DNA of 64,000 bases from Paralithodes platypus (Eukaryota > Arthropoda > Malacostraca > Decapoda > Lithodidae): positions 51,710,344-51,774,343 of the forward strand of contig CM064492.1 in the NCBI GenBank assembly GCA_032716605.1, given 5' to 3'. A model generated the notes under the pieces. It was given only the letters and a program-made list of their open reading frames with translations. It searched no databases and was not told the DNA's origin. A program made the translations under genes and the position numbers. Below, one piece after another: positions 32,267 to 43,280 of the stretch. The first letter of the stretch is position 1; the number at the start of each line of letters is the position of its first letter.

Positions 32267-32573
32267 CCCTTTGATTACGGCTGATGTCTTTCTTTACATT
32301 ATTCTAGCTATACATAGACGATTGTGTGCAGCTTAGGAAGGATATATGATAGCTACAAGGATTAGTTGATATAGTTTGTAACCTTTAAATGTGTAGACGT
32401 CCTTCATAAGCTGAGTTTGTGCAGCTTAGGAAGGATATATGAGAGCTACAAGGATTAGTTGATATAGTTTGTCTCCGTTTAATGGGTAGGCCTAGACGTC
32501 CTTCCCAGGCTTAATACAATCGTTTAATAGTTGCCAGAATATAATGTAAAGAGCAGCACTGGCACTGAAAAGG
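32267..32573 (+). mobile_element. Family F TTAA element with internal duplication
   Basis: TTAA at 32263-32266 and 32574-32577; ends CCCTTTGATTACGGC and, reverse complemented, CCTTTTCAGTGCC. A ~55-base segment (GTGCAGCTTAGGAAGGATAT...GATATAGTTTGT) occurs twice (about 32330 and 32416). The right half has AATCGTTTAATAGTTGCCAG, the family F signature. Confidence 0.7.
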
Positions 32574-32577
32574 TTAA

Positions 32578-32690
32578 GGGCGAATTGCACCAGAACAGGG
32601 AACAAGGCAGGGATCTGCCTTGCTTGGGCTAATCGGCTTTCTGCAGACTCCCATTTTCTTATGTTCTTATATTCTTAACATTTAGTGTCA
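32578..32690 (+). repeat. 3' end of LINE family 1
   Basis: Matches the 3' end of the LINE at 39-42 kb: AGGGATCTGCCTTG, GGGCTAATCGGC, TGCAGACTCCCATTTT, then TTCTTATGTTCTTAT. This is a severely 5'-truncated copy ending in the TTCTTATG repeat. Confidence 0.8.
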
Positions 32691-33164
32691 ATTTTGATAG
32701 TCAACATCTTTACGGCAACATTTCTGGGAGAGTTTGCACTATACCCTGTTCCAAATTCGTAGGCCATAAATCGTAAACCCTAACCTCTGCAACTCAAAAA
32801 GGGCTAAAGCAAATGGGATGTCCTCACCTATTCCCTGACTGGCACTTCCCAAATGGTAGAAATATTTGTTCGGTTACTCTAGTCGTTGTTTAGTTAAAGA
32901 GGTTATTGGTATGAACTATTCCATAAAGATTAAAATTATATATCAAATATTTGTAAATCAAGAGATATGACTGGTTCGTCTCATCTTGAGCCCTTCTTCA
33001 GGTGGGGAATTCAAAATGGTTAAGATGAGCCGAAACTATTGGGACTCTACATTATAACACTATTTTTGAGGTGTGGGTTTAACTTTCCAGTACTGTAGGT
33101 GCAGTATATAATTACAGTAGGTGGTGTTAAATGGTAGGTGTTAACAGCGGTGTCCAGAAAAAAC
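32691..33164. repeat. Family J repeat and unrecognised sequence
   Basis: About 32720-32905 (CACTATACCCTGTTCCAAA, AAAGCAAATGGGATG, CCCAAATGGTAGAAATATT) is the reverse complement of 60590-60750. The rest is unassigned. Confidence 0.5.
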
Positions 33165-33358
33165 AACGGACAAAACCCCAGGGGACAAAACCCCAGTGGA
33201 CAAACCCCCAATGGACAAAACCCCAGTGGACAAAAACCCAGTGGACAAAACCCCAATGGACAAAACCCCAGTGGAAAAAAACCCAGTGGACAAAACCCCA
33301 GTGGACAAAACCCCAATGGACAAAACCCCAGTGGACAAAACCCCAATGGATAAAACCC
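33165..33358 (+). repeat. 15-bp minisatellite (CCCCARTGGACAAAA)
   Basis: About 13 units of CCCCAGTGGACAAAA with A/G variation. Because 15 is divisible by three, open frames run through on both strands (PQWTK, DKTPM and CPLGF repeats). No support for translation. Confidence 0.85.
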
Positions 33359-33668
33359 CGTTGGATACCTTTGAAGATTATGACGCATTTACCAGCATAT
33401 TTTGGCTATCATTGGTCGATTTTAATCAGCTTAGGAAGGATCCGTGGGAGTCAGAAGCATAATTGAGTTGATTTTGACTCCTTAGACTTCTAGAGGTCTC
33501 TCTTAAACTGCATATAATCGTCTAATGATAACCAAAGATAAAATGCGAAAAAGGCGTCATCCTCCTCAGGGGCTTAAAATGAATATCCGAAAATAAATAT
33601 ATATTGGGATATGTTTTAATTTTTGGCAAACCTCCGATTCACTCGCGCTGCTGCCTTTTCAATTTACC

Positions 33669-33672
<4 letters not shown>
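33359..33672 (+). repeat. Family F copy (diverged)
   Basis: Carries TTTGAAGATTATGACGCAT, GATTTTAATCAGCTTAGGAAGG, CTGCATATAATCGTCTAATG and GCGTCATCCTCCTCAGGGG, the family F order. The flanking TTAA sites are degraded. From about 33590 unassigned. Confidence 0.65.
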
Positions 33673-33708
<36 letters not shown>

Positions 33709-34608
33709 TTTTTTGTTTTTTTTTTTTCAATACTGTTCACTCTAACAGGAATTTGGCTTGCATATGTACGTTACTATTTCACCGAGTCACAAAAATTACA
33801 GAAGTGAACGTATATGGTACCGAAAATATATCATGAACAAATATTGAAAAATAACAGAGGGGCATTTTTGTATATATATAAATTTGGATAGATCACCAGC
33901 ATTCGTTATTGATAGTGATAGCATGTGTGCGATCATATTTGCGGCCGTTTGTCTGTTTGTGCGTGCGTGTTTGTATGTATGTGTGTGTGTGAATGTATGT
34001 GTGTGCTTGATTGTGTGTGTGTGTATGTTTGTGCGTGTGCGCGTGTGTGTGAATGTGTTTGTGTGCTTGATTGTACGTACGTGTGTGTGTGTGTGTGAGT
34101 GTGTGTTGGCGTGCATGTTTATGTGCCCTTATGGCAGTGTGTGGACCGTAGAACTACACAAACAGAGGAATATTGGAAAATGCTGTGCCTTCGTTACGTG
34201 CGCATACATGTCTACTAGAGCGTGAGGTGCATGCATTAGTCGAGAGAGAGAGAGAGGGGGTGTGTGAGTCTGAGAGTGAAAGTGAGAGTGAGTGAGTAAG
34301 TAATTGAGGGTATGTGTAAGTGAGTGAGAGGGAGTGACGGTGAGAGTGTGAGTGTGTGTATTTTATATATTTCTATTGATACACAAATTGAGCGAACCCT
34401 GTTGCACCTACAATCCTCCAATTAATCTAGAATGTATAGTCACTATTCAGTACAATAACAAGTTATGGAGCATAAGTTTCACTCCTCACCCACCTGACCC
34501 CCCGACCATAAAGAACAGCTTGATAATTATAAAAGTGACATTAAATGGAACCGCAGCATCGTATAACAAAACGCCATGAGAAAAAATATAGTAATACCTG
34601 ATTTTTCT
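33673..34608. repeat. AT, GT and GA/GT simple repeats
   Basis: AT run (33673-33705), GT/GC-rich tract (33940-34110), and GAGAGTGAG tract (34240-34370). The last 230 bases are unassigned. Cys/Val-rich open frames are repeat-driven. Confidence 0.6.
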
Positions 34609-34612
34609 TTAA

Positions 34613-34988
34613 GGGGGGTGACCTGCTTTTTTCTCTCCTTTTCTCTCTTTCCTTTCTCTGGCTTGTATCTATTCGGCCCCATTCAGCCTACTGTTTTAAG
34701 ACGTTTATTCCCATCCAGGTGTTGATTTTTTCCTGGCGAGCGATAGCGAGCCAGCATTATATGGAGAAATCCGGCTTCGCCGGAGACATTATTCTATCGA
34801 AAAATGTACAAATTTAGCCTGCTGTAAAAATACATTTTCAAAAATATGCTGGCTCGCTACCACTCACCAGGAAAAAATCGACACCTGGATGGGGATAAAA
34901 GTCTTAAAACAGTAGGCTCAATGGGGCCGAATGGATTATAAGCCAGAGGAATAGAGAAAAGGAGAAAACAAAAAGCAGGTCACCCCAC
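34613..34988. mobile_element. TTAA foldback element, family D copy 3 (best preserved)
   Basis: TTAA at 34609-34612 and 34989-34992. Ends GGGGGGTGACCTGCTTTTT and, reverse complemented, GTGGGGTGACCTGCTTTTT (18 of 19 identical). Long arms continue through CCCATTCAGCCTACTG and GGCGAGCGATAGCGAGCC. The loop contains TCCGGCTTCGCCGGA, a 6-bp stem hairpin. Non-coding, 376 bp. Confidence 0.85.
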
Positions 34989-35004
34989 TTAAATCACATC
35001 CCAT

Positions 35005-35218
35005 GTTAACCCGTAGATGATACGATTACGCATTTTGTTGTTTTCTTACTATTATTAGGCAGTTTTATTCAGATTGGGGAGAGTATATGGCAGTCAGTGG
35101 GTTAATTGAGACAGTGTTCACTCTTATAATTCGCATAGATCCTTAGTAAATTGTATAAACTCGTCTAATGATAGCTAGAATACACTGTCAAAATGCGTCA
35201 TAAATGTCAAAGGGTCAA
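35005..35218 (+). repeat. Family F copy
   Basis: TTAACCCGTAGATGATACG at the left, CTCGTCTAATGATAGCTAG and AAATGCGTCATAAATGTCAAAGGG at the right, ending near a degraded TTAA (TCAA). Same order as other family F copies. Confidence 0.65.
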
Positions 35219-36825
35219 TTTAGAACTAGAATAATGAAGGCCCCGTTAAGTGCAGTATTATATCCCCAAAATACGCAGGGTCAGAGTTGTTGTTGTTGGT
35301 GTTGTTCCCCAGGCTGTCTGACCGAGTAGCCCCAAGGTCCCGAGCAAGGCCAAGGCCATAACCGAGCGCACAAACAGAACCCTCCCTGCTTACCACTAAT
35401 AAAGCCCAGGTGACCGAAGCCACTCCAAGGCGAGGAGCTGAGGAGGGTGCAGAATGCCCGGGAAACAAAAGTCCCACCCAAGGCCCTGCGCCCCTCAACA
35501 ATTATGAAGGAAAAGTTGAGGGGCAAAGGAAATATGTGACTCTTTGGCTCCCAGTCTGCCAACCTCTAGGTGGCGCTGGGTGCCGTCTCTTGAGATCTAG
35601 AAAATATATAAGTAAAAGGAACAGTCAGAGTAAGCTATGGGTATGACATAGAACGCTCAGCTCTCACTCAGATAGACCAGCCCATCACTACATGACTAGA
35701 ACCCAATCCTCTCAGCATCAGCTAGGAAAGGCCCTAGAAAGCCGCCTTTGGCGGGTGGATAGCTCCCCTATTTCAACTCCTTTCGGGGTTAGGCACCCGC
35801 ATAATGTCAGAGTGCAAGATGAAAACTTGTAGGGGTAATTTAGAAGGGAGGAAAGACGAACATCTAATAGCAGAGCTTTATAATCCTTGGGACACGGGTT
35901 TGCATACATATTTTTGAATGCGGATCATGTCGAGGATTGTACCTAGTCTTTATTTGCATATGTGTATAGCATTATTATCAAATGTTGCCTCTGCCGACAT
36001 ATTCCAACGATTCTTAACCCTCTCACTCACTCACTCGCTCACACATAGAGTGCACTCACTCACTTACCCACTCTCACGTTCACTCTCAGACACCTCTCTC
36101 TCTCTCTCTCTCTCTCTGTAATTAACTAGACAGCCGTGTATATCGCCAAGATTCAAGAGTCCATTTCACCTCCTCTATCTTCCCCATAAGGCCCTTTCAC
36201 ACAAGCTATTTTCTCGGCAAAATTTAATTGGCAAGTTTTATTCTGTCAACGCTTCAGGACTGGTTTGCATTGGTACCGAGAACTAATAATAAAGTGCACT
36301 CAATATACCATAGTCTCCAGTCCATTCATAGACATTCATGGGCACCCTGTGCATTTCTTTGTGTAATTATAACTCTGGTTTGATTTTTGGATAAAACTTG
36401 CTTTTCAATTAATAGTTTATGTAGTTTTCTAGTTGATGTTTAGAACATCATATTTAGTATTCGTTTCCATAGATATACTTCCATAATTAGAAACGGGTGA
36501 AGTTCACGAATACAGTGTTCGTTAGTGTGATAAACACTATGGTATCCGAGTGTGCATTTTTATGTATGTATGTATGTATGTATGTATGTATGTATGTATG
36601 TACTCAGGCACATACCCCATTGCTGAGAGTGGCCGACACGAGACAGAGCCCGAACAGAAACAATATTTAAAGTTCCTTTTCTCAGGTTCCGGGATCACTT
36701 TCGCGTTCTCTCGCCTTTTTTTTTATATATACATGACATAAGTTGATATATAATTTACTTCAGAATCGACAGCACTTATCCTCTTTACTCTCTATAGTCT
36801 TTTCACTTCCCTTATATTTCTTTCG
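35219..36825. other. Unrecognised; GC-rich block and short repeats
   Basis: A relatively GC-rich block (35.28-35.64 kb) has open frames on both strands (for example a Pro/Gly/Gln-containing frame at 35410-35646). I recognise no family and see no repeat of it in this window. CT runs occur near 36.02-36.12 kb and ATGT units at 36565-36600. The rest is AT-rich and unassigned. Confidence 0.4.
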
Positions 36826-36955
36826 ATTAGATTAGTATGGAATGGACTACCTAGAAATATCATTGAATGTACTACTGATCAAACTTTCAAAATTCGACTA
36901 GATAAATATCTTGCTCTTAACCCCCGACTAACTGCAATTACACATGAATAGCACC
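36826..36955 (+). pseudogene. LINE C-terminal fragment related to family 2
   Basis: Reads VWNGLPRNIIE and then FKIRLDKYLALNPRLT, close to the last residues of the family 2 LINE (WNGLPRDVID...LDKYLASNPRLTAFVNE). It is a 5'-truncated relic with about 40 codons left, ending at a TAG. Confidence 0.8.
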
Positions 36956-37071
36956 GCTATTTACTGTGTTACCGTTACCTTGCTCACATAAGTTAAGTAG
37001 TTTAGTTACAAGCACCCTCGTAAGGATCAACATATTCGTTGTTGCTTATTTTCCTTTGCACTCCTGTGTTA
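36956..37071. other. Unrecognised
   Basis: Possible 3' untranslated remnant of the preceding LINE piece; no feature seen. Confidence 0.3.
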
Positions 37072-37848
37072 TATAGTTATATAGTACCGTGCTTTATATT
37101 GACCGATAACATTATAAGAGACAGAGAGGGGTGGAGCGAAGGGGAACGTAGGAGAGAGAGTTACACAGATATTCAGACCATCCAGACCTTGTGGTCCCTA
37201 CTAGGAAATCTGGCCTTAATACTGCTACAGACAGGACCAGTTTATAGTAGAAGCATAGGACAGCAAAGTAGAAGGCCCTCTTCTACTCTGTTGTCCTATT
37301 CTTATACTATAAACTGGTCTTGTCTATAGCAGTATTAACCCTTTCTCTGCGGGTGACGTTCCGGAACGTCCTGGCAAGTTACAGCAATTTCCAGGCTTTA
37401 AAAGCCTGTAAAAAACGTAAAAATCGAGTGTCAGTGGGCGGGAGCGTAAGGGGCCCACCTCCAACCCTCAGAGCACCGAGCGGCTCACTGATGTTGAGTG
37501 TGTCTCGCGCGGGCCTCTCTCTGTCTCTCTCAACAGTGTAGCCATGCGAGCGAATGTTACATAATAGCGGGTTTCCCGCATTTCACTGGCACCATTGCGG
37601 GTGAACCAGACCACATACGGGGCCCGTTCTGGTGTAATTTTGAAGCTATTCTCGCCTAGTTTTCGGCAGAATACACTTCATTTAATGCAGATGCTTGATT
37701 TATCATTCAGGAGTGCCTGAATATGCCCTAAATAGCCCAAAATAGGCCGCAGCCAAAGGGTTAAGGCCAGATTTCCTAGTAGGGACCGCAAGGTCTGGAT
37801 GGTCTGAATATCTGTGTAACTCTCTCTCCTACGTTCACCTTCTCTTGC

Positions 37849-37885
<37 letters not shown>

Positions 37886-37931
37886 TATAATGTCTTATCG
37901 GTCAATATACAGCACGGTACTATATAACTAT
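37072..37931. mobile_element. Large foldback element interrupted by a TTAA MITE
   Basis: The left arm (about 37072-37270) and right arm (about 37274-37931 minus the insert) are inverted copies. ATATAGTACCGTGCTTTATA, CAGATATTCAGACCATCC and CAGTTTATAGTAGAAG on the left recur as reverse complements on the right. A half copy is at 27535-27690. A CTCTCT expansion lies in the right arm near 37.87 kb. Confidence 0.85.
37339..37760. mobile_element. TTAA-flanked MITE (422 bp) in the foldback right arm
   Basis: TTAA at 37335-37338 and 37761-37764. Left end CCCTTTCTCTGCGG; right end reverse complemented CCCTTTGGCTGCGG. The right half (GATGCTTGATTTATCATTCA, GCCTGAATATGCCC) matches the elements at 51028-51448 and 50676-51027. 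Removing it restores the foldback arm at GTATTAAGGCC. Confidence 0.9.
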
Positions 37932-38210
37932 CTGGCTCAATGATCCTTCTGGCCCCTACTCTCTCTCTCTCTCTCTCTCTCTATGTGATACTTTTGCTTT
38001 ATCTATTTTAACCCACTCATTCTCATTATCTCTCTCTCTCTCTCTCTGATACTTTTGTTTTCTCTAATCTAACTCGCTCATTCCCATTCTCACTCTATCT
38101 ATCTTACTATTTATCTCTCTATCTATCTATAACTTTCAAATAATATCCTTCACACACATTTTTTATTTCAGTAGGATAGTAATATAAAGTAAGCTTCCGG
38201 GCAGAGAACC
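37932..38210. repeat. CT-rich low-complexity tract
   Basis: CTCTCT and CTAT runs with two imperfect tandem units containing GATACTTTTG. No coding support. Confidence 0.55.
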
Positions 38211-38215
38211 TTAAC

Positions 38216-38569
38216 CTGTTCAGTATACTGTATATAAAAGGACGCACACTTCATTCATTCTGGAGACAAGAGACTGGAGTTTCGCAGAGAGGCTCCAGTC
38301 CTGACGTTATTCTAGACTTACAGTGTGCTGGCTTAATAATCAAATAGGGTTGATAGCCTCTGAAGTCCTATATTGATTAATCATTCTGACTTACATTTGA
38401 TCATTCTGAGCAGCTTAGAATGGACCTCTAGAAACCCATGGGGTGAAAAGTAACGATTAACCTTCTATAAATTCCCTAGCTCCTTCCATAATATTACAAA
38501 AACCGTCTGATGGTAGCCAGACTAATGTGCAAAACACCTCATCGTATATGCTGGTCGGGTTAAGGGGGT
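38216..38569 (+). mobile_element. TTAA-flanked element, distantly like family F
   Basis: TTAA at 38211-38214 and 38570-38573. Ends CCTGTTCAGTATAC and, reverse complemented, CCGACCAGCATATAC. It contains CAGCTTAGAATGG and a TCTGATGGTAGCCAG segment similar to family F. Confidence 0.55.
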
Positions 38570-38573
38570 ATGC

Positions 38574-38884
38574 TCGTTTTGTCTGGGCTACCTTTTCCCT
38601 CGTGTTTAGCCCCATTAGTTTTGAGATTTTAAGATGCTTGGCCCACTACTTTGATCCACCTTTCGTGCCATTTGGGTGTCGATCTTTTCCTGGCGAGCGA
38701 TAGCGAACCTGTATTTTTATAAGGAACTGGCCTTGGGCCGGATATTTTTCTACAGAAAAATGTACAAATTTCTCTTGAAGGTGGGTCTAGGGGGTGTTTT
38801 TTAAGCTTGATTGGAAGTGTAGCAAGGAAACAAACACATAAATGAATAAATATATATATTTACCAAAAAATAACCACTACCCCC
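38574..38884 (+). mobile_element. Family E element (forward)
   Basis: Left flank TTAA (38570-38573), right flank CTAA. Contains GGGGGTATGCTCG, TTAGTTTTGAGATTTTAAGA, GGCGAGCGATAGCGAACC and TTTTTTAAGCTTGATTGG near the right end. Confidence 0.8.
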
Positions 38885-39059
38885 TAAGTGCTGAAAGAAA
38901 AACATAAACAAAAACGGAATATACTGTAAATATATATATATTTGTTGTTTATATTGCTTGACGCCTTACTGCCCTTTGTGAGGGGGTCCATACTCAAAAC
39001 ACCCCCAAGTGGACCTGTCCTCCGTGAGAGGGACAACCCATACCAATTAATACAGAATC

Positions 39060-41940
39060 CAAGCATTTTTTAGCAGAATTTGATATACCAGGATATAGTT
39101 TGTTTAAATATGACCGAACAAGTAGGAGGGGCGGCGGTATAGCAGTTTTTGTCAGTAGTTCATTAAAATGCTGTACTAAATCAGGTATTATGCTAAATAA
39201 TTATAACGAAAGTGTTTGGGTAGAGGTTAGCGAAGGTAGCGAGACCATAGTTATTGGAGTAATTTATAGACCACCAAATATGAGTAGAAATGAAGGTAAA
39301 TCTTTATGGCAGGAAGTGAAAATAGCATCAAGGTTTAGCAATGTGTGCATTATGGGGGATTTTAATTTTCCGAAGATAGATTGGCAGCATCAGATCAGCG
39401 ACTCAGATTCTGAGGAGTTTATTGAGGCGGTACAAGATAGTTTTTATTTCAATTCATTGACTCGCCGACTAGAGGTAATAATATCCTTGATTTAGTTCTC
39501 AGTAATAATGAACATATGATAAATAATGTTGAGATAGGGGACCAACTAGGAAATAGTGATCACAAATCTATTTATTTTAATATACAATGGACAGGAAATG
39601 CTAAAGAGAATTCGTCACTTATCCCAGATTTCAGAAAAGCCGATTATGGTGGGATAAGAAGAGCCTTAAGGGTGGACCCTATTGTTAAACAATTAAATCA
39701 GGATAAGCCAGAGTTAAGCTTGACAGCTACATATGAACAGTTTATTTCTTCACTTCACAATGCGCAAAATAAATATATCCCCAAAAGAAGATTTAGATCA
39801 ATACAGAACCAACCAAAATGGATGAATAATAAACTAATAGATCTTATAGGAAAAAGGAAATTAATATATAGAAAAATTAAGAAAGGTGAAACTCACCTAC
39901 TTATTTACTATCAGACTCTATCAAGGCAGGTCAAAAAGGAAATTAGGACAGCAAAAGGAAATTATTAAATAAGGATAGCCAATGACTCAAAAAATAACCC
40001 TAAAGCTTTTTACCAAATATATAAATCTAAAGTTAGAAATGTAATAGGCTTGTAATAGGTAATTAAAACTTCGATAGGAGAAATGACAGAAAATGATTTA
40101 GAAATGTGCAGTACATTAAATAGTCAGTTTCTATCCGTTTTCACTAATGAAAATTTGGCACAGATTCCAGAAGTCAGTAAGGTATATAGCGATAGTATAG
40201 AAAATAGGTTAAGTACGATTACTATGAGTAGAAATGATCTGCTTAAGGAAATTGACAGACTGAAGCCTCAGAAATCACCTGGTCCTGATGAGGTATAAGC
40301 TAGAGCATTAAAAGAATGCAGAGATGAGTTAAGTTACCCATTAACATTTCTTTTTAACAAGTCATTAGAAACAGGTATAGTTCCAGAAGCTTGGAAGCTT
40401 GCAAATGTAGTTCCGATCTTCAAAAAAGGTGATAAATCCATAGCATCAAATTATCGTCCCATTAGTCTCACTTCAATCATAGGAAAGCTACTAGAGTCAA
40501 TTATTACTAGGAAAATGAGAAACCACTTAGAAACATTTAACTTAATCAATTCTTCTCAGCATGGATTCACTCAGGGACGTTCTTGCCTTACTAATTTGCT
40601 TAGCTTTTTCTCAGAGGTATATGAAACAGTAGATAATGACAAATCATATGATATTATATATTTAGATTTCAGTAAAGCTTTCGACAGAGTCCCTCATGAG
40701 AGATTGATGAGAAAGGTTGAGGCGCAAGGAATAGGTGGGGCGTTGTTAGGATGGATTAGGTCATGGCTAATTGGTAGGAAGCAGAGAGTCAGCATAAATG
40801 GTACTAAGTCAGAGTAGGGATCAGTCAAGAGTGGTGTCCCCCAGCGATCTGTATTGTGTCCTCTGTTATTTATCATTTACATAAATGACCTTGATTTAGG
40901 TATAACTAGTAGGATAAGTAAATTCGCAGACGATACCAAAATAGGGAGACCAATAGATTCAGATAGCGACATAGAGTGCCTCCAAAGGGATCTAGATACC
41001 TTACACGAATGGTCAGTAAAGTGGCAGATGAATTTTAACATTGACAAATGCAAGGTATTAAAGATAGGGAAGACGAATACTAATGCAAAATATAAACTAG
41101 CTAATGCTGAATTAGAAAACTCAGACTGCGAGAAAGATTTGGGTGTTTGTTAGCAACGATTTGAAACCTAGAAAACAGTGTATAAGCGTACGTAACAAGG
41201 CAAACAGGATTCTGGGGTTCATCTCAAGGAGTGTGAGTAACAAAACTGCCGATGTTATCTTGAAACTTTACTTGTCATTAGTAAGACCTCATATGGATTA
41301 TGCTGTCCAATTTTGGTGTCCTTATTACAGAATGGATATAGATTCCTTGGAGAGAGTACAGCGAAGAATGACAAAAATTATTCATAATATTAGAAATCTA
41401 CCATATGAAGAAAGGTTGAACAAATTAGGCTTACATTCGTTAGAAAGATGCAGAGTTAGAGGGGATATGATGGAAGTGTTCAAGTGGTTCAGTGGGGTAA
41501 ATAAAGGAGACATGAAAAATGTACTGAAGCTCAGTGATAGCGAAAGAACTCGAACAAATGATAATATATTAGATAAATTTCGTGTCAGAAAAGATATAGG
41601 CAAATATTGGTTTGGTAACAGAGTTGTAGAGGGGTGGAATAGGCTACCAAGTGATATAGTGGGATCAAGAACGATAGGGAGCTTTAAGATAAAATTAGAT
41701 AGGCATATGGACGAGATGGGTTGGGTGTGAGGGGGATCTACCAGGTGTGGGCCAATCGGTGCTCAGCAGACCCCGTTATCTTGTGTTAATCTCTGACCGT
41801 TTTGGTGGGGTCAGTACTCAAGGTATTAGTGAGTTGGGCCTATACTTGGGCCTTGTAATTGGGGTTGGGTGTGACAGGGATCTGCCTTGTATGGGCCGAT
41901 CGGCTTTTTGCAGACTCCCATTTTATTATGTTCTTATGTA
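39060..41940 (+). pseudogene. CR1-like LINE, family 1: endonuclease plus reverse transcriptase relic with 3' tail
   Basis: A non-LTR retrotransposon ORF2-type protein, which would nick DNA and reverse-transcribe its own RNA at the nick. The apurinic-type endonuclease has DRTSRRGGGIAVFV, GVIYRPP, MGDFNFP near 39.35 kb, and the closing GNSDH near 39.56 kb. RT blocks run SPGPDEV, NYRPISLTS (40.45 kb), IIYLDFSKAFDRVPH (catalytic Asp), SGVPQ, and the active-site KFADDTKI (40.92 kb). The C-terminal part ends at 41730. Stops (near 39494, 39966, 40050, 40299, 40816) and frameshifts (near 39470 and 41145) break it. The 3' end has TGCAGACTCCCATTTTATTATG and a TTCTTATG unit, typical of CR1 short-repeat tails. 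The 5' part of the endonuclease is missing. Confidence 0.9.
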
Positions 41941-42197
41941 ATTTATTTAAGGATTCACAAGACTGACCACTCAACTTGTCCGTCCGACTCCGAGGCCCTG
42001 TATGTGTCCTTTTAGCACTAATTTTCTACAGGTGTGAGGCTAGTTCATCCACTAACCTGCTTCACCCTCACGTAAGCAATACGGATTTGTATAAGACTTA
42101 CTCCCCTAGACGGGTTGCCGACCAAAGATGACAAGTCCCATCCACTCGGAATATGCACCAGATAAAACCAAAATATTCTGGTAAAACTGGACAGCTT
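41941..42197 (+). repeat. Dispersed repeat, forward copy of 22085-22330
   Basis: CTGACCACTCAACTTG, CTAGTTCATCCACTAACC, GGATTTGTATAAGAC and CGGGTTGCCGACCAAAG in order, matching the reverse complement of 22085-22330. It starts right after the LINE tail. Confidence 0.65.
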
Positions 42198-42201
42198 TTA
42201 A

Positions 42202-42563
42202 GGGGGCAGTGGCCGGTTTTTTGAGCTATTAATTAATTTGTTCATTTATTTTTGAGTTTCCTCGCTAGACCTCCATCAAGCTTAGAAATACTTTCCCTAG
42301 ACCACCCTTCAAGATAAATTTGTTCATTTTTCAGCAGAAAAATGTCCCAGCCGAAGGCCGGATTATCTTAAAATTACAGGCTCGCTATCACTCGCCAGGA
42401 AAAAAACGACACGTAAATGGCACGAAAAAAAATAATATTGACAACAAAATGGGGCGAAAGGTATTAAAATCGACAAACTAATGGAAGGAATGTCTTAAAA
42501 TCTCAAAACTAATATGCTAAACACGAGGGAGAAGGAGGTCCATAAAAAGCGAGTAGTACCCCC
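42202..42563 (-). mobile_element. Family E TTAA element (reverse)
   Basis: TTAA at 42198-42201 and TTAT at 42564-42567. Ends GGGGGCAGTGGCCG and, reverse complemented, GGGGGTACTACTCGC. Carries the reverse core GGCTCGCTATCACTCGCC and the CCAGCCGAAGGCCGG stem. 362 bp, non-coding. Confidence 0.85.
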
Positions 42564-42784
42564 TTATAATAGACTTTCTCCTTCGGGTTCCCAGGTGCAG
42601 GTTTTTGTTGTGTTTTGCATATTCCCCGGAACAGTTTCTCCACCAAAATGTGCAAATACTTAGCCCCGAGGAAATTATTTTTCGCTAGGCTAACCCTAAT
42701 CTAATTTCACACTGCACAAACTAGATTAATCAACTGTATAATGGGGCGAGGAATTTATACAGGTTTTCCGACGGTGGTGGTGGT
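42564..42784. other. Unrecognised
   Basis: No coding region or known repeat seen between the family E copy and the purine tract. Confidence 0.35.
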
Positions 42785-43280
42785 ATGAGGCAGTGAGGGG
42801 GGGGGGGTGAATTGGAAATGAGGAGGACGAGGAGAGGAAAGAGGAACGGGAGGAGAGGGGAAGAGGATGAGGGAGAGGAAGAAGAGGAGAGAGAGAGAGA
42901 TGAATAGGAGGAGTAGTGGGAGGAAAGAAAGAGGAGGAAGAGGTGGATGATGAGAGGGAGAGGAAGAGGAGGAGGAGAAAGGGGAAGGCAAGGAAGGGGA
43001 AGAGGAGGAAGAGATGTGTGACGAGGAGGGGTAAGAAGAAGGAGGAGAAGGGGTATGAAAGAAAGAGGTATAGAAGGAGGAGGAAGATGTGGATGAAGAG
43101 GAGGGAGAGAGTAAGAGGAGGAGAAGAAAGGGGGAACAAAAGGAGAAGGAAAGGAAGAGGAGTAGGAAGTGGAGGAACAAGACGAGGAGGGGGAAAAGAA
43201 AGGGGTGAAAGTAGGTGAAAAATGAAGAGGAAGATGAGGAGGGGGAATAAGAGGTGAAGAAGAGGGAGACGAAGAAGAAA
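42785..43280 (+). repeat. Polypurine tract, ~500 bp
   Basis: Almost pure A/G on the plus strand (AGGAGGAAGAGG-like), with scattered pyrimidines. Long open frames exist in all frames on both strands (K/E/R-rich or S/P/F/L-rich) purely because of composition. The tract abuts the 3' end of a minus-strand LINE. Confidence 0.8.

Noticed and set aside
33047..33466. Proteins with CPLGF, PQWTK or DKTPM repeats
   Set aside because: Produced by a 15-bp minisatellite in several frames; no non-repeat domain, promoter or conservation is visible.
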